This document shows, one piece after another, positions 1 through 8,302 of a stretch of DNA of 39,036 nucleotides. The notes under the pieces were generated by a model. That model searched no databases. It was given only the letters and a program-made list of their open reading frames with translations, and was not told where the DNA came from. Origin of the DNA: CAZQIC01 sp964593555 (GTDB lineage Bacteria; Bacteroidota; Bacteroidia; JAFLBG01); the NCBI GenBank assembly GCA_964593555.1, contig CAZQIC010000030.1, forward strand, positions 1 through 39,036, written 5' to 3'. Numbering within the stretch: position 1 is the stretch's first letter; every line of letters begins with the position of its first letter. A program made the position numbers and the translations under genes.

Positions 1-110
1 GAAAGATTTGCAGATCCTAATTTTTGATAGGAAGAAGAGGGGATAAGTATTTAGGGAAATTGGGAATAAAATAATTTAATTTCATTTCACTTATTTCCCC
101 TATAACCATA

Positions 111-118
111 TACCTTTG
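111..118 (+). promoter_or_regulatory. Bacteroidota -7 promoter box (TACCTTTG)
   Basis: TACCTTTG matches the TAnnTTTG -7 consensus of Bacteroidota primary sigma factor promoters and lies 17 bases before the GTG start at 136. I do not see a convincing TTTG -33 box at the usual spacing. It probably drives the four-gene peptidase operon. Confidence 0.55.
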
Positions 119-135
119 TCACAATTTTTAATTAA

Positions 136-1248
136 GTGAAAAGATTTTTCATTTTAGCAATGGTTTTTTTGTGTGTTTACGCACCCTCCTTTGCTTGCGA
201 TATATGCGGCTGTTTTATGGGAATAACTCCATATGATAATCAAAGCGCCATAAATATTATTTATCGCTACAGAAGTTTTAATGGTTACAGCAGTTTTGGG
301 CAGCGCAATCATTTGTTCCCTTCAATGGCAATTTCTACCAATAACCAAAGTTCAACTAATTCTTTTGCTCAATTTGATCCTGCCTCACAAACGGCTACAT
401 ATAAAGATGGGGTAGGCACAGTTCCGCCGCCCGATATATTGCATGGTACAAGTAATAATGGTGATAATAATGTGCGTGTTTTTCCCACTTCCGATTATGA
501 AATTTTTAATGTCTATGAATTAAGAGCAAAATATTTTTTACATCAGCGTATAGAGATAAATGGAATAATGCCGGTAAACAATATCCGGAGTTTAGAAAGC
601 GGTGAAACAATTGATCATACAGGTTTGGGGGATATCACCGTGTTTGCGGGATATCACTTAATAAGAAGGATAGAAGAAGAGAAATTGCAACAAAGGCTAA
701 TAATAGGAGGAGGGCTTAAATTACCAGTCGGAAATTATTATGCACAAGAAAATGAGGAAAGAATACCCCTTTTATTGCAGCCGGGCACCGGAAGTATTGA
801 TTATCTGGGATATTTTAACTATCTTATAGGGTACAAAAAATGGGGAATAAGTATTAATTCTATGTTCAAGTTTAATGGAGAGAATTATTACAAGGAAAAA
901 ATTTGCAATAGCACAACCGATTACCTTTCTGTATTCTATAAAATGAAATCTGATAATTGGACATTCATCCCTTCTTTGCAAATGTATTATGAAAATACAA
1001 AAGGCGTAAAAATCGACGGTGAATTACAAGAGGGAACGGCAATGAATTTAGGCATGGCAGGAGCAGGATTAGATGTTTATTATAAAAATATTTCACTGAA
1101 TACTGCGTTACAGTATAAAGTGTTTGAACAGACAGGTCAGGGTAACCTGGGCAGTGCAGGAAGAATAGTGGTGGGGTTGGGATATAATTTCCGGCAACTC
1201 AATTATCTCATAAAAGAGAAAGACAATGAACCGAAAGATACTTTATAG
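136..1248 (+). CDS. Outer-membrane beta-barrel protein with N-terminal CxxCxC motif
   Basis: This 370-residue protein starts at GTG. Residues 1-20 form a signal peptide ending in SFA. The predicted mature N-terminus begins CDICGC (C21, C24, C26), a possible metal or redox site. The rest alternates polar and hydrophobic residues with many aromatic residues and glycines, as in transporter-like beta-barrel proteins of Bacteroidota, and it has a late YKVFEQTGQGNLGSAGRI stretch. The family resemblance is general only; no substrate can be read from the sequence. The gene overlaps the next lipoprotein gene by 23 bases, so the two are almost certainly co-transcribed. The TACCTTTG box at 111 supports a transcript starting just upstream. 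A role in metal or small-molecule passage is inference from the cysteine motif and the neighbours. Confidence 0.75.
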   Translation: MKRFFILAMVFLCVYAPSFACDICGCFMGITPYDNQSAINIIYRYRSFNGYSSFGQRNHLFPSMAISTNNQSSTNSFAQFDPASQTATYKDGVGTVPPPDILHGTSNNGDNNVRVFPTSDYEIFNVYELRAKYFLHQRIEINGIMPVNNIRSLESGETIDHTGLGDITVFAGYHLIRRIEEEKLQQRLIIGGGLKLPVGNYYAQENEERIPLLLQPGTGSIDYLGYFNYLIGYKKWGISINSMFKFNGENYYKEKICNSTTDYLSVFYKMKSDNWTFIPSLQMYYENTKGVKIDGELQEGTAMNLGMAGAGLDVYYKNISLNTALQYKVFEQTGQGNLGSAGRIVVGLGYNFRQLNYLIKEKDNEPKDTL

Positions 1249-1630
1249 TTTATTTGCAATAAGCTTCTTGCTCTTTTCGTGCGATAAGAACAAGCAAGTG
1301 CCTGCCGGTGATGTTAACATTCATGTGAACGTAAAACACCATTCAATTCCAATAGCATTCAGCAAAGTTTATATTAAATACAATACGTTGGAATTTCCGG
1401 GTAAGGACAGTTCATTATATGATACGGAGGTTATTACCGATGGAAATGGATATGTGAAAATAAGTAATATTGGTAATGGTGAAAAAAAATATGTTGTCTA
1501 CGCTAAAGGTATTGATCCTGCGTGGGATACAACAGGCGTTACTCCTGTATGGGGCTTTCAGCCTGTGTTGGTGAGTACAAAGCCCGGTGAAGACAAAGAA
1601 AAATATGTTACAATTCCTGTAAGTGAGTGA
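1226..1630 (+). CDS. Small lipoprotein, KHHS family (copy 1)
   Basis: This 134-residue protein has a lipoprotein signal peptide ending LLFSC, with C19 as the likely lipidated residue. The mature part begins with a short charged linker and then a beta-rich domain of about 100 residues. It contains KHHS at 37-40 and ends in IPVSE. The lipoprotein at 3596 has the same layout: a GDV/GNV strand, KHHS, a PG turn, D(Y/F)DT, a YAxGxD segment and an IPV(S/T)E terminus, so the two are paralogues. The domain may be a small transthyretin- or carboxypeptidase-regulatory-like fold, judging from the VITDGNGYVKISNI segment, but that is a guess. The start lies inside the upstream gene and the end overlaps the peptidase start (GTGA), so translation is coupled. 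The function is unknown. Confidence 0.8.
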   Translation: MNRKILYSLFAISFLLFSCDKNKQVPAGDVNIHVNVKHHSIPIAFSKVYIKYNTLEFPGKDSSLYDTEVITDGNGYVKISNIGNGEKKYVVYAKGIDPAWDTTGVTPVWGFQPVLVSTKPGEDKEKYVTIPVSE

Positions 1631-3576
1631 AAACGATTTATTATTTTTTTCTTTCTCTTTTCATTTTTTTTCTTCCCCTTCAAAAACTATTTCCGCAGCA
1701 AAAGAATAATTTTCAGGAACAGATCGTGATTGCTGAACAAAAAGCGCACGCATCAATTTTCGATTCTCCTGCAATCCAGGCAACAAATAATTATGATGTA
1801 AAGTTTCATCGCCTTGAACTTATAATTGATCCGGCAGTTTATTTTATCACAGGAAAAGTAACAACTCATTTTGTCCCTACATCTTCACTCACGCAATTAG
1901 AATTTGATCTGGCACTGTCACTTACGGTGGATAGTGTAAAATATAACAATGCCCCTCTTGTTTTTTCGCAATTAGCGGGAGGTATATTGCAGATTAATTT
2001 TCCTTCGGCTCTTCCTGCTTTAACGCTCGATTCGGTAACTGTTTATTACCAGGGCCCTCCGGGTACTTCAGGCTTTGGCTCATTCATTAACAGTATACAT
2101 GGTGCGAGTTCGCCTGTGATGTGGACCTTGTCGGAACCCTACGGTGCAAAAACATGGTGGCCATGTAAACAAACCTTAAATGATAAAATAGATTCAGTTG
2201 ATATGATCGTTACGACACCAATGATATATCGTGTTGCAAGTAATGGCCTGCTTATTTCCGAAGATACAATAGGTGTGCAGAAAAAATATCACTGGAAAAC
2301 AAGATACCCTATAGCTGCATATTTGGTAGCAGTGGCAATAACAGATTATGCTGTTTATTCTGATTTGGTTATTACAGGAACAGATACACTCGAAGTACTT
2401 AATTATGTTTATCCGGAAGACCTTGCCAATGCACAATCACAAACACCTGTAATTATTCCCATCATAAAATTATACGACAGCCTTACAGTGGATTACCCTT
2501 TTAAGAACGAAAAGTATGGCCATGCACAATTTGGATGGGGTGGAGGCATGGAGCATCAGACCATGAGTTTTATGAGTTCATTTAATACCCCACTTGTTGC
2601 GCACGAATGCGCACATCAATGGTTTGGCGATAAAGTAACCTGCGGCAGCTGGCAGGATATATGGCTCAACGAAGGGTTTGCAACATACTTTGAGGGGTTG
2701 ACTGCAAAAAGACTATTCCCTGCTACATGGCATGATTGGCTGCAACAAAAAAAATCAGGAATCATTGCTCAGCCCGGAGGTTCTGTATGGTGTGATGACA
2801 CTACCAGTGTGTCAAGAATTTTTGATGGAAGATTATCTTATTCAAAAGGCGCATACCTTTTACATATGCTGCGATGGACATTAGGCGACTCTTTGTTTTT
2901 CCAATCCCTGAAAAATTATTTAAACGATCCGCAGATCGCGTACAGCTTTGGAACAACTCAAAAACTAAAAACACATTTGGAAAATACAGGTGGGAAAGAT
3001 CTTACCATTTTTTTTGATCAATGGTATTATAAACAGGGGTTCCCGACTTATGATATAGGGTGGGAGTATAAGGAGGGAGTTGTAACAGTATTAGTAGATC
3101 AAACACAGTCGCATGCATCAGTTGCTTTTTTTGAAATGCCAATTCCCATGGAGTTTACAAATGGAGTAAAGGACACAACAATTATATTTAACAACACCAG
3201 CAGCGGTGAAACTTTTACGGTTGCGTTGCCATTTGAACCTACAGAAGTTTATTTTGATCCCGAACTCTGGATATTAAGTGGTAACAATACAGTTTCAAAA
3301 AAAACACCGCTTGATGATGGTCCCGGCCATATTTATTTTTACCCGAATCCTGCGGTCAATGATAAGATCATTATCGAACTCATAAATTATTTTGAACCCC
3401 TCAGCAGTGTTGAAATAATTGACGCCTTAGGCAGGACGGTTTTTAAAGAAGATTATTCTTCTTTATCTTTGAATAGAGTAGAAGTAAATTTACATTCATT
3501 TGCCCATGGAGTTTATCATATGAGAGTAAAAGCGGGGGAGAATTACGCGTTCCAAAAAATAATGAAGGTTCTTTAA
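1627..3576 (+). CDS. Secreted M1-family aminopeptidase with type IX secretion sorting domain
   Basis: This 649-residue zinc metallopeptidase starts at GTG within the stop of the preceding gene. A signal peptide occupies about residues 1-23. An N-terminal beta domain spans about 50-220. The catalytic motif HECAH is at 326-330 and the third zinc ligand E349 lies in WLNEG, exactly 19 residues after H330, as in family M1. The substrate-binding motif GxMEN appears as GGMEH (306-310). Residues from about 568 to the end resemble a type A C-terminal sorting domain (FYPNPAVND, then VEIIDALGRTVF, then HGVYHMRV), so the protein should leave the cell through the type IX system and be anchored or released at the surface. 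It probably trims peptides for uptake. It is flanked by two paralogous KHHS lipoproteins. Confidence 0.93.
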   Translation: MKTIYYFFLSLFIFFLPLQKLFPQQKNNFQEQIVIAEQKAHASIFDSPAIQATNNYDVKFHRLELIIDPAVYFITGKVTTHFVPTSSLTQLEFDLALSLTVDSVKYNNAPLVFSQLAGGILQINFPSALPALTLDSVTVYYQGPPGTSGFGSFINSIHGASSPVMWTLSEPYGAKTWWPCKQTLNDKIDSVDMIVTTPMIYRVASNGLLISEDTIGVQKKYHWKTRYPIAAYLVAVAITDYAVYSDLVITGTDTLEVLNYVYPEDLANAQSQTPVIIPIIKLYDSLTVDYPFKNEKYGHAQFGWGGGMEHQTMSFMSSFNTPLVAHECAHQWFGDKVTCGSWQDIWLNEGFATYFEGLTAKRLFPATWHDWLQQKKSGIIAQPGGSVWCDDTTSVSRIFDGRLSYSKGAYLLHMLRWTLGDSLFFQSLKNYLNDPQIAYSFGTTQKLKTHLENTGGKDLTIFFDQWYYKQGFPTYDIGWEYKEGVVTVLVDQTQSHASVAFFEMPIPMEFTNGVKDTTIIFNNTSSGETFTVALPFEPTEVYFDPELWILSGNNTVSKKTPLDDGPGHIYFYPNPAVNDKIIIELINYFEPLSSVEIIDALGRTVFKEDYSSLSLNRVEVNLHSFAHGVYHMRVKAGENYAFQKIMKVL

Positions 3577-3595
3577 TAATAAAAAAATTAAAAAG

Positions 3596-3988
3596 ATGAA
3601 GGCAACAATAATTTTAATGGTGATCGGATCAGTTCTGGCAAGCTCCTGCTGTAAAGAAGGCACTGGTGGTAATGTAACGATAGCCGCCACAATTAAGCAC
3701 CATTCAACGATTATCCAAAGCCATGTGAATTATCCGGATACTGTCTTTGTAAAATTCGATGCTAATAAATTGCCTGGAACTAATGCTTCGGACTTTGATA
3801 CTTTTTTCGTTGGTGAAGCAGGTGAGGATCATGTTCATATACATGGACTAAAATGTGGCAGTTACTTTTTTTATGCAGCAGGTATGGATAGTTCTGGTCC
3901 ATACAGAGTTACAGGCGGTATACCATTCAAAATAAAACACAAGGACCGGGATGAATCAGTTTCGATTGATATACCGGTTACTGAATAA
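3596..3988 (+). CDS. Small lipoprotein, KHHS family (copy 2)
   Basis: This 130-residue paralogue of the lipoprotein at 1226 begins 19 bases after the peptidase gene. The signal peptide ends LASSCC, and C18 is the likely lipidated cysteine. KHHS is at 34-37, followed by a VFVKFDANKLPGT strand, DFDTFF, a His-containing HVHIHG segment, a FYAAGMDSSG segment and a C-terminal IPVTE. The extra histidines in the middle are not present in copy 1 and could bind metal, but that is inference. No function is assigned. Its place immediately after the peptidase suggests the two lipoproteins and the enzyme act together at the cell surface. Confidence 0.8.
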   Translation: MKATIILMVIGSVLASSCCKEGTGGNVTIAATIKHHSTIIQSHVNYPDTVFVKFDANKLPGTNASDFDTFFVGEAGEDHVHIHGLKCGSYFFYAAGMDSSGPYRVTGGIPFKIKHKDRDESVSIDIPVTE

Positions 3989-4039
3989 TTTTTTAACATT
4001 TTTTAGCCAAAACAGGAAGTCTTATTGGTTATTTTAAAA

Positions 4040-4047
4040 TATATTTG
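4040..4047 (+). promoter_or_regulatory. Bacteroidota -7 promoter box (TATATTTG)
   Basis: TATATTTG fits TAnnTTTG and ends 17 bases before the GTG start of the small acidic protein at 4065. The upstream TTAACAT at 3993 stands alone and is not counted as a regulator site. No clear -33 box is seen at standard spacing. Confidence 0.55.
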
Positions 4048-4064
4048 CAAATAACTGTAGGAAA

Positions 4065-4355
4065 GTGAAAAGGTTTGTACCCATATTTTTATTGATAGTA
4101 TTTGCCAATTTAACGGTATCTCCTCTTCTATTCAGCAGCATGCTTTTTGGTAAGGCCACAGAGGAAATCATAGATATTGGTGAGGAAGAAGACAATACCA
4201 AGGAAGAAAAGGAAAGTCATAAAACATTTTATAATTTTAATATAGTTTTCAATATACATTTTCATCCGGAAGATTTTATGTTCAAATCCAGCGAGACAAA
4301 ACTATTGTCTGTTTTTATAGAGTACCCTATCCAACCTCCCGATCATCTGATTTAA
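4065..4355 (+). CDS. Small secreted acidic protein of unknown function
   Basis: The 96-residue product starts at GTG just after a good promoter box. Residues 1-25 form a hydrophobic signal or membrane segment. Residues 33-53 are strongly acidic (EEIIDIGEEEDNTKEEKE). The tail holds HFHPED and ends in a proline-rich YPIQPPDHLI. I do not recognise a domain. Small proteins of this type, with a signal segment and a short proline-containing tail, are common in Bacteroidota beside transporters, and this one is followed by carbonic anhydrase and a SulP transporter. A gap of 146 bases separates it from the carbonic anhydrase, so an operon link is uncertain. It could be a periplasmic or inner-membrane accessory to them. 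Confidence 0.6.
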   Translation: MKRFVPIFLLIVFANLTVSPLLFSSMLFGKATEEIIDIGEEEDNTKEEKESHKTFYNFNIVFNIHFHPEDFMFKSSETKLLSVFIEYPIQPPDHLI

Positions 4356-4501
4356 TCAACAGGAATTTCTAAAGCATTCAACTGTTTTTTATCCTGTTTT
4401 TTTATCTGGCTTAATATAGCCTAAGACCTCTAATTTTTTGCCAACAGCTCTAGCATGTGTAATACATATTGCATTACGTACAGAGTTAAAAAAATCGATA
4501 G

Positions 4502-5143
4502 ATGGAAAAGTCATATAAAAAATTATTTGAAAATAATCGTGCATGGGTTGCAAAACAAAAGCAAGACAATCCAAATTTCTTTAAAGAGCTTGCTGAAGGT
4601 CAAAACCCGGAATACTTATGGATAGGTTGCTCTGATAGTCGCGTGCCGGCTAATCAGATAACCGGTACAAACCCTGGTGATGTATTCGTTCATAGAAATA
4701 TTGCAAACATGGTAGTGCATAGCGATATGAATTTATTAAGTGTATTGTCATATGCAGTTGATGTGTTAAAAGTGAAACATATTATTGTATGTGGCCACTA
4801 TGGTTGTGGTGGTGTTATGGCAGCTATGGGAAATAAACAGTATGGATTGCTTGATAATTGGTTACGTCATATCAAAGATGTGTACCGTTATCATTATAAA
4901 GAACTGGATGCTATAACAGATCCAGAAAAAAGAATAAGAAGATTTATTGAGTTGAATGTTATTGAGCAGGTACACGATCTTGGAAAAACGTCCATAGTAC
5001 AAAATGCCTGGGAAAGAAAGCAACCACTCCACATTCATGGCTGGGTGTACGACTTAAAGGATGGCTTGATAAAAGATCTTGATGTAACATTTACAGATAC
5101 TAATGAGCTGCATGCTGTATATCATCTTAATGTGCCGATATAA
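4502..5143 (+). CDS. can: Beta-class carbonic anhydrase
   Basis: This 213-residue enzyme interconverts carbon dioxide and bicarbonate in the cytoplasm. Zinc ligands are visible as C43 in GCSDSR, H99 and C102 in HYGCGG. The D45-R47 dyad of the active site is intact. The length and ligand spacing match the Can/CynT type (Can of Escherichia coli has ligands at almost the same positions). The ATG start gives the normal MEKSYKKLFENNRAW opening. The SulP transporter follows 39 bases later. The pair suggests bicarbonate supply or pH homeostasis, because BicA-type SulP proteins move bicarbonate and some SulP proteins are fused to carbonic anhydrase domains. Confidence 0.95.
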   Translation: MEKSYKKLFENNRAWVAKQKQDNPNFFKELAEGQNPEYLWIGCSDSRVPANQITGTNPGDVFVHRNIANMVVHSDMNLLSVLSYAVDVLKVKHIIVCGHYGCGGVMAAMGNKQYGLLDNWLRHIKDVYRYHYKELDAITDPEKRIRRFIELNVIEQVHDLGKTSIVQNAWERKQPLHIHGWVYDLKDGLIKDLDVTFTDTNELHAVYHLNVPI

Positions 5144-5182
5144 TTTATTGTTTTTAGTGAAAATAATTTTTTAAAACGTGTC

Positions 5183-6757
5183 ATGAAAAAAAAGAAATTT
5201 TCCTTAGGTGATAGTTTAGGTTCAGATTTGCCGGCAGGGCTAGTAGTTTATTTAGTTGCCCTTCCCTTGTGCTTAGGAATTGCATTAGCATCAACAGGAA
5301 GGCCTGATTTATTATTTGCTGGAATTATTGCCGGATTTGTTGGTGGAATAGTTGTAGGCTCTATTAGCGGGTCACCCTTGGGTGTATCAGGCCCTGCGGC
5401 AGGGTTAGTAGTAATTGTTTTAACAGCGATTAAAACATTGGGAACATTTGAAGCGTTATTGCTTGCGATAGTTTTAGCAGGGATAGTGCAATTGATTGCA
5501 GGTTATCTTAAGGCGGGTGTTATTGGCTATTATTTTCCGTCTTCTGTTATTAAAGGTATGCTTGCCGCAATTGGTATCACGCTTATCCTAAAAGAGATCC
5601 CTCATGCATTGGGGTATGATGAAGATTTTGTGGGTGATGAAGCGTTGAGTCAAATGGACGGGCACAATACATTTACCGAATTGTATTATGCATTTGTTTA
5701 CAATAACCCGGGTGCAATTATAATTTGTCTGGCGTCACTTGCTGTACTCATATTATTCGACAGGCCTTTCATGAAAAAAATTGCACTTTTTAAATTTGTT
5801 CCTGGTGCTTTATTTGTAGTTGTAATAGGTATTGTATTGAATTATTTTTTTACACAATCGGCATCTGGCTTGGCATTATCCGAAAAGCATCTTGTCCAGC
5901 TTCCTGTTGCATCTAGCCCAAAAGAGTTTATCGGTTTTTTTAGGTTTCCTGATTTTACTGCGCTTAGTAACCCTCAGGTGTATGTTGTAGCATTTACGAT
6001 TGCTATTGTTGCAAGTCTTGAAACTTTGCTTTGTGTAGAGGCAACTGATAAGCTGGATCCTTACAAAAGAATTACTCCCACAAACCAAGAGTTGAAAGCA
6101 CAGGGGATTGGGAATATTGTTTCTGGGCTTATAGGAGGCTTGCCTATTACGCAGGTTATTGTAAGGAGTTCTACAAATATCAATTCAGGCGGTAAAACAA
6201 AGCTGGCAGCGATCTTTCATGGTTTTATATTGTTAGTATCTGCGATCACAATTCCGGCTTTTCTTAATTTGATCCCATTGGCAAGCCTTGCAGCTATTTT
6301 GCTGTTGGTAGGATACAAACTTTCAAATGTAGCTTTGTACAAGTCAATGTATAAATTGGGATGGGAACAGTTTATGCCTTTTATAATAACTGTCGTAGCA
6401 ATTTTGCTTACCGATCTTTTAAAAGGTATTGGAATAGGTATGTGTTTCGCTATCTTTTATATACTTAGAAAAAACTATCGGAATTCTTATCATCGTCATA
6501 AGGAATCCACACCGCAGGGCAATGTGATTATGTTGAAGCTTTCTGAAGAGGTCACTTTTTTGAATAAGGCGAGTATCAGGCTTACCCTCGATGAGTTGCC
6601 TGAAAATTCTAAAGTGATAATTGATGGTTCAAAATCAGTAAACATTGATTTCGATGTATTGGAAGCAATTGGAGATTTTAAAAAACACACTGCCACTCTT
6701 AAAAATATTAAAGTAGAAACAATTGGGATAAAGGAAGTGGAATCGGGAGGGCACTGA
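5183..6757 (+). CDS. SulP-family anion transporter, probable bicarbonate carrier
   Basis: The protein has 524 residues. About 10-12 membrane segments fill residues 12-430, beginning with the typical SulP opening (DLPAGLVVYLVALPLCLGIA) and GSPLGVSGPAAG, which is the anion-site helix region. A cytoplasmic STAS domain covers about 440-524 and is on the short side. The later segment NQELKAQGIGNIVSGLIGGL is characteristic of the family. SulP members carry sulfate, bicarbonate or other anions, often with sodium. The adjacent carbonic anhydrase makes bicarbonate the best guess, while sulfate remains possible. No sulfate assimilation genes are in view. It shares a short spacer and orientation with the carbonic anhydrase, so they probably form an operon. 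Confidence 0.9.
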   Translation: MKKKKFSLGDSLGSDLPAGLVVYLVALPLCLGIALASTGRPDLLFAGIIAGFVGGIVVGSISGSPLGVSGPAAGLVVIVLTAIKTLGTFEALLLAIVLAGIVQLIAGYLKAGVIGYYFPSSVIKGMLAAIGITLILKEIPHALGYDEDFVGDEALSQMDGHNTFTELYYAFVYNNPGAIIICLASLAVLILFDRPFMKKIALFKFVPGALFVVVIGIVLNYFFTQSASGLALSEKHLVQLPVASSPKEFIGFFRFPDFTALSNPQVYVVAFTIAIVASLETLLCVEATDKLDPYKRITPTNQELKAQGIGNIVSGLIGGLPITQVIVRSSTNINSGGKTKLAAIFHGFILLVSAITIPAFLNLIPLASLAAILLLVGYKLSNVALYKSMYKLGWEQFMPFIITVVAILLTDLLKGIGIGMCFAIFYILRKNYRNSYHRHKESTPQGNVIMLKLSEEVTFLNKASIRLTLDELPENSKVIIDGSKSVNIDFDVLEAIGDFKKHTATLKNIKVETIGIKEVESGGH

Positions 6758-7066
6758 TGCCATTGCACCTATCCATAATATAGCTGTGTACTAAGTTGGC
6801 AAAAGTTTTTAAACGGGCTTTTGGAATAATTTTTTTTAAATACTCTCATTATTTAGTTCTGTTGTAAACGGCATCACAAATTTTAATTCCCAGATTGTTT
6901 AATCCAAAAAAGCCTACTTAGAAAGTCTAGCTAGGGCAATTTTAAAAGATTTTTCTCTGCCCTCATCCATAACAATTATTTAACATTAAAGAAATTTAGA
7001 AATAACATTGCAGGTATTTCTTTGCGTTTAGTTAATAAATTGTAAAACTAAACACAAATAAAAGTT
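6758..7066. other. Gene-free stretch upstream of the phosphate porin
   Basis: These 309 bases hold no credible gene on either strand. The first two thirds are AT-rich with nothing recognisable apart from a run of Ts near 6830, which might end the SulP transcript but lacks a clear hairpin. The last hundred bases contain the candidate Pho box (6969-7008), a degenerate -7 box (TTTCTTTG at 7017-7024) and the element ATTGTAAAACTAA (7039-7051), which is nearly repeated in front of pstS. Confidence 0.7.
6969..7008 (+). promoter_or_regulatory. Candidate Pho box (11-bp period direct repeats) before the porin gene
   Basis: Units with a spacing of exactly 11 bases: ATAACAA at 6969, TTAACAT at 6980, a poor GAAATTT at 6991, and ATAACAT at 7002. 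PhoP/PhoB-type response regulators bind direct repeats with an 11-bp period, and the Bacillus subtilis PhoP unit is TTAACA-like. The site lies before an OprP-type porin, and the same unit recurs before pstS at 8303. Regulation by phosphate starvation is inferred. No phoB or phoR gene is in the window. Confidence 0.55.
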
Positions 7067-8281
7067 ATGAAAGTTAAATTAATGTTTCTATTGTTGGTTT
7101 TTTCGACCGTGTTGTTTGCTCAAATACCAACAGATTCGGTAAGTGTTAAAAAGGAATCTGAGAAAAAAAAACATTGGTATGAACTTATTTCCTTGCGTGG
7201 ATATACTCAGGTGCGTTATAACCGCTTGTTCGAAACCAATGATAAATTAAAATGCGAACAGTGCGATAGATCCTGGGGCGACAATGGTGGTTTTTTTGTG
7301 CGTCGTTTGCGTTTAATATTCAGCGGTAATGTTCACGACAGAGTATACATTTATATTCAGCCCGATTTTGCATCATCTGCATCTTCAACAGGATTGCATT
7401 TCGCGCAAATGCGGGATGTGTACTTTGATTTGTCGCTCGACAAGAAAAAAGAATTTCGGTTTCGTATAGGACAAAGCAAAGTGCCTTTCGGTTTCGAGAA
7501 TTTGCAGTCGAGCCAAAATCGTTTACCTCTCGATCGTAATGATGCACTCAATAGCGCAGTATCTAATGAACGCGATCTAGGCGCGTTTTTTTACTGGGCT
7601 CCCGACAAAATTCGCAAACGGTTTTCCGATTTGGTAAACGATGGGTTTAAAGGATCTGGCGATTATGGCGTATTTGGAATTGGAGCATACAATGGTCAAA
7701 CAGCTAATAAACCCGAAGCAAACGATGAGCCGCATATTGTTACAAGGCTTAGCTACCCTATTCAAATAGGTTCACAAATAATTGAACCCGGCTTACAAGC
7801 CTATAAGGGCAAATACGTACTTGCCAAAGATTTGCAAAGTGTAGGTGTAAAAATTAATGATGATTTTGAGTTTGATGATGAGCGCGTTGCCGCCAGCCTG
7901 ATATTGTACCCCAAGCCTTTTGGAATACAGGCAGAATATAACATAGGCAAAGGCCCTGAGTTTAATACCGAAACCGACTCTGTTGAAACACGTAACTTGG
8001 AAGGAGGGTACGCCACCCTGAGTTATATGCTTAAAGTAAAAAACCAAGTAATTGTTCCTTTTGCTCGTGCACAATATTATAGAGGCGGAAAAAAACATGA
8101 ACTTGATGCACGAAGCTATTCGGTTAACGAATACGAATTCGGAGTTGAGTGGCAGCCCATTAAAAATTTTGAATTGGTGGCTATGTACACCATGTCTGAA
8201 CGCAGATTTGAGGATTTTGCCAAGCAAGACAATAGGCAAAAGGGCAATTTATTGAGAATTCAGCTTCAATTCAACTATTAA
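7067..8281 (+). CDS. Phosphate-selective porin, OprP/OprO family
   Basis: The 404-residue outer-membrane protein has a signal peptide of about 18 residues ending LFA. The mature part starts with a serine- and lysine-rich linker and then the typical opening SLRGYTQVRYNRLFET. It continues with RRLRLIFSGNVHDRVYIYIQPDF, RFRIGQSKVPFG and SSQNRLPLDRNDALNSA, all hallmarks of the porin O/P family. It ends with an aromatic strand (LLRIQLQFNY), as expected for barrel insertion. These porins let phosphate cross the outer membrane. The pst genes follow in the same direction, 82 bases on, and both this gene and pstS have the 11-bp repeat upstream. Cysteines in KCEQCDR (about residues 63-67) are an oddity of unknown meaning. 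Confidence 0.9.
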   Translation: MKVKLMFLLLVFSTVLFAQIPTDSVSVKKESEKKKHWYELISLRGYTQVRYNRLFETNDKLKCEQCDRSWGDNGGFFVRRLRLIFSGNVHDRVYIYIQPDFASSASSTGLHFAQMRDVYFDLSLDKKKEFRFRIGQSKVPFGFENLQSSQNRLPLDRNDALNSAVSNERDLGAFFYWAPDKIRKRFSDLVNDGFKGSGDYGVFGIGAYNGQTANKPEANDEPHIVTRLSYPIQIGSQIIEPGLQAYKGKYVLAKDLQSVGVKINDDFEFDDERVAASLILYPKPFGIQAEYNIGKGPEFNTETDSVETRNLEGGYATLSYMLKVKNQVIVPFARAQYYRGGKKHELDARSYSVNEYEFGVEWQPIKNFELVAMYTMSERRFEDFAKQDNRQKGNLLRIQLQFNY

Positions 8282-8302
8282 TTTGCACTGTGTGGGCAAT
8301 CG

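Noticed and set aside
1..27. Possible 3' end of an upstream gene (a frame ending ERFADPNF then TGA)
   Set aside because: Only eight codons are present before the stop, and other frames are open as well, so it cannot be told from chance.
3993..3999. Single TTAACAT upstream of the small acidic protein gene
   Set aside because: There is no second unit 11 bases away on either side, so it is not counted as a Pho box; the motif is expected by chance in AT-rich DNA.
6820..6915. GGCTTTTGG and CCAAAAAAGCC as a long-range stem
   Set aside because: The arms are imperfect and nearly 80 bases apart, with no supporting context.
7793..8239. 148-residue open frame opposite the porin
   Set aside because: It is a shadow of a well-supported porin gene; it has no promoter or family motif.
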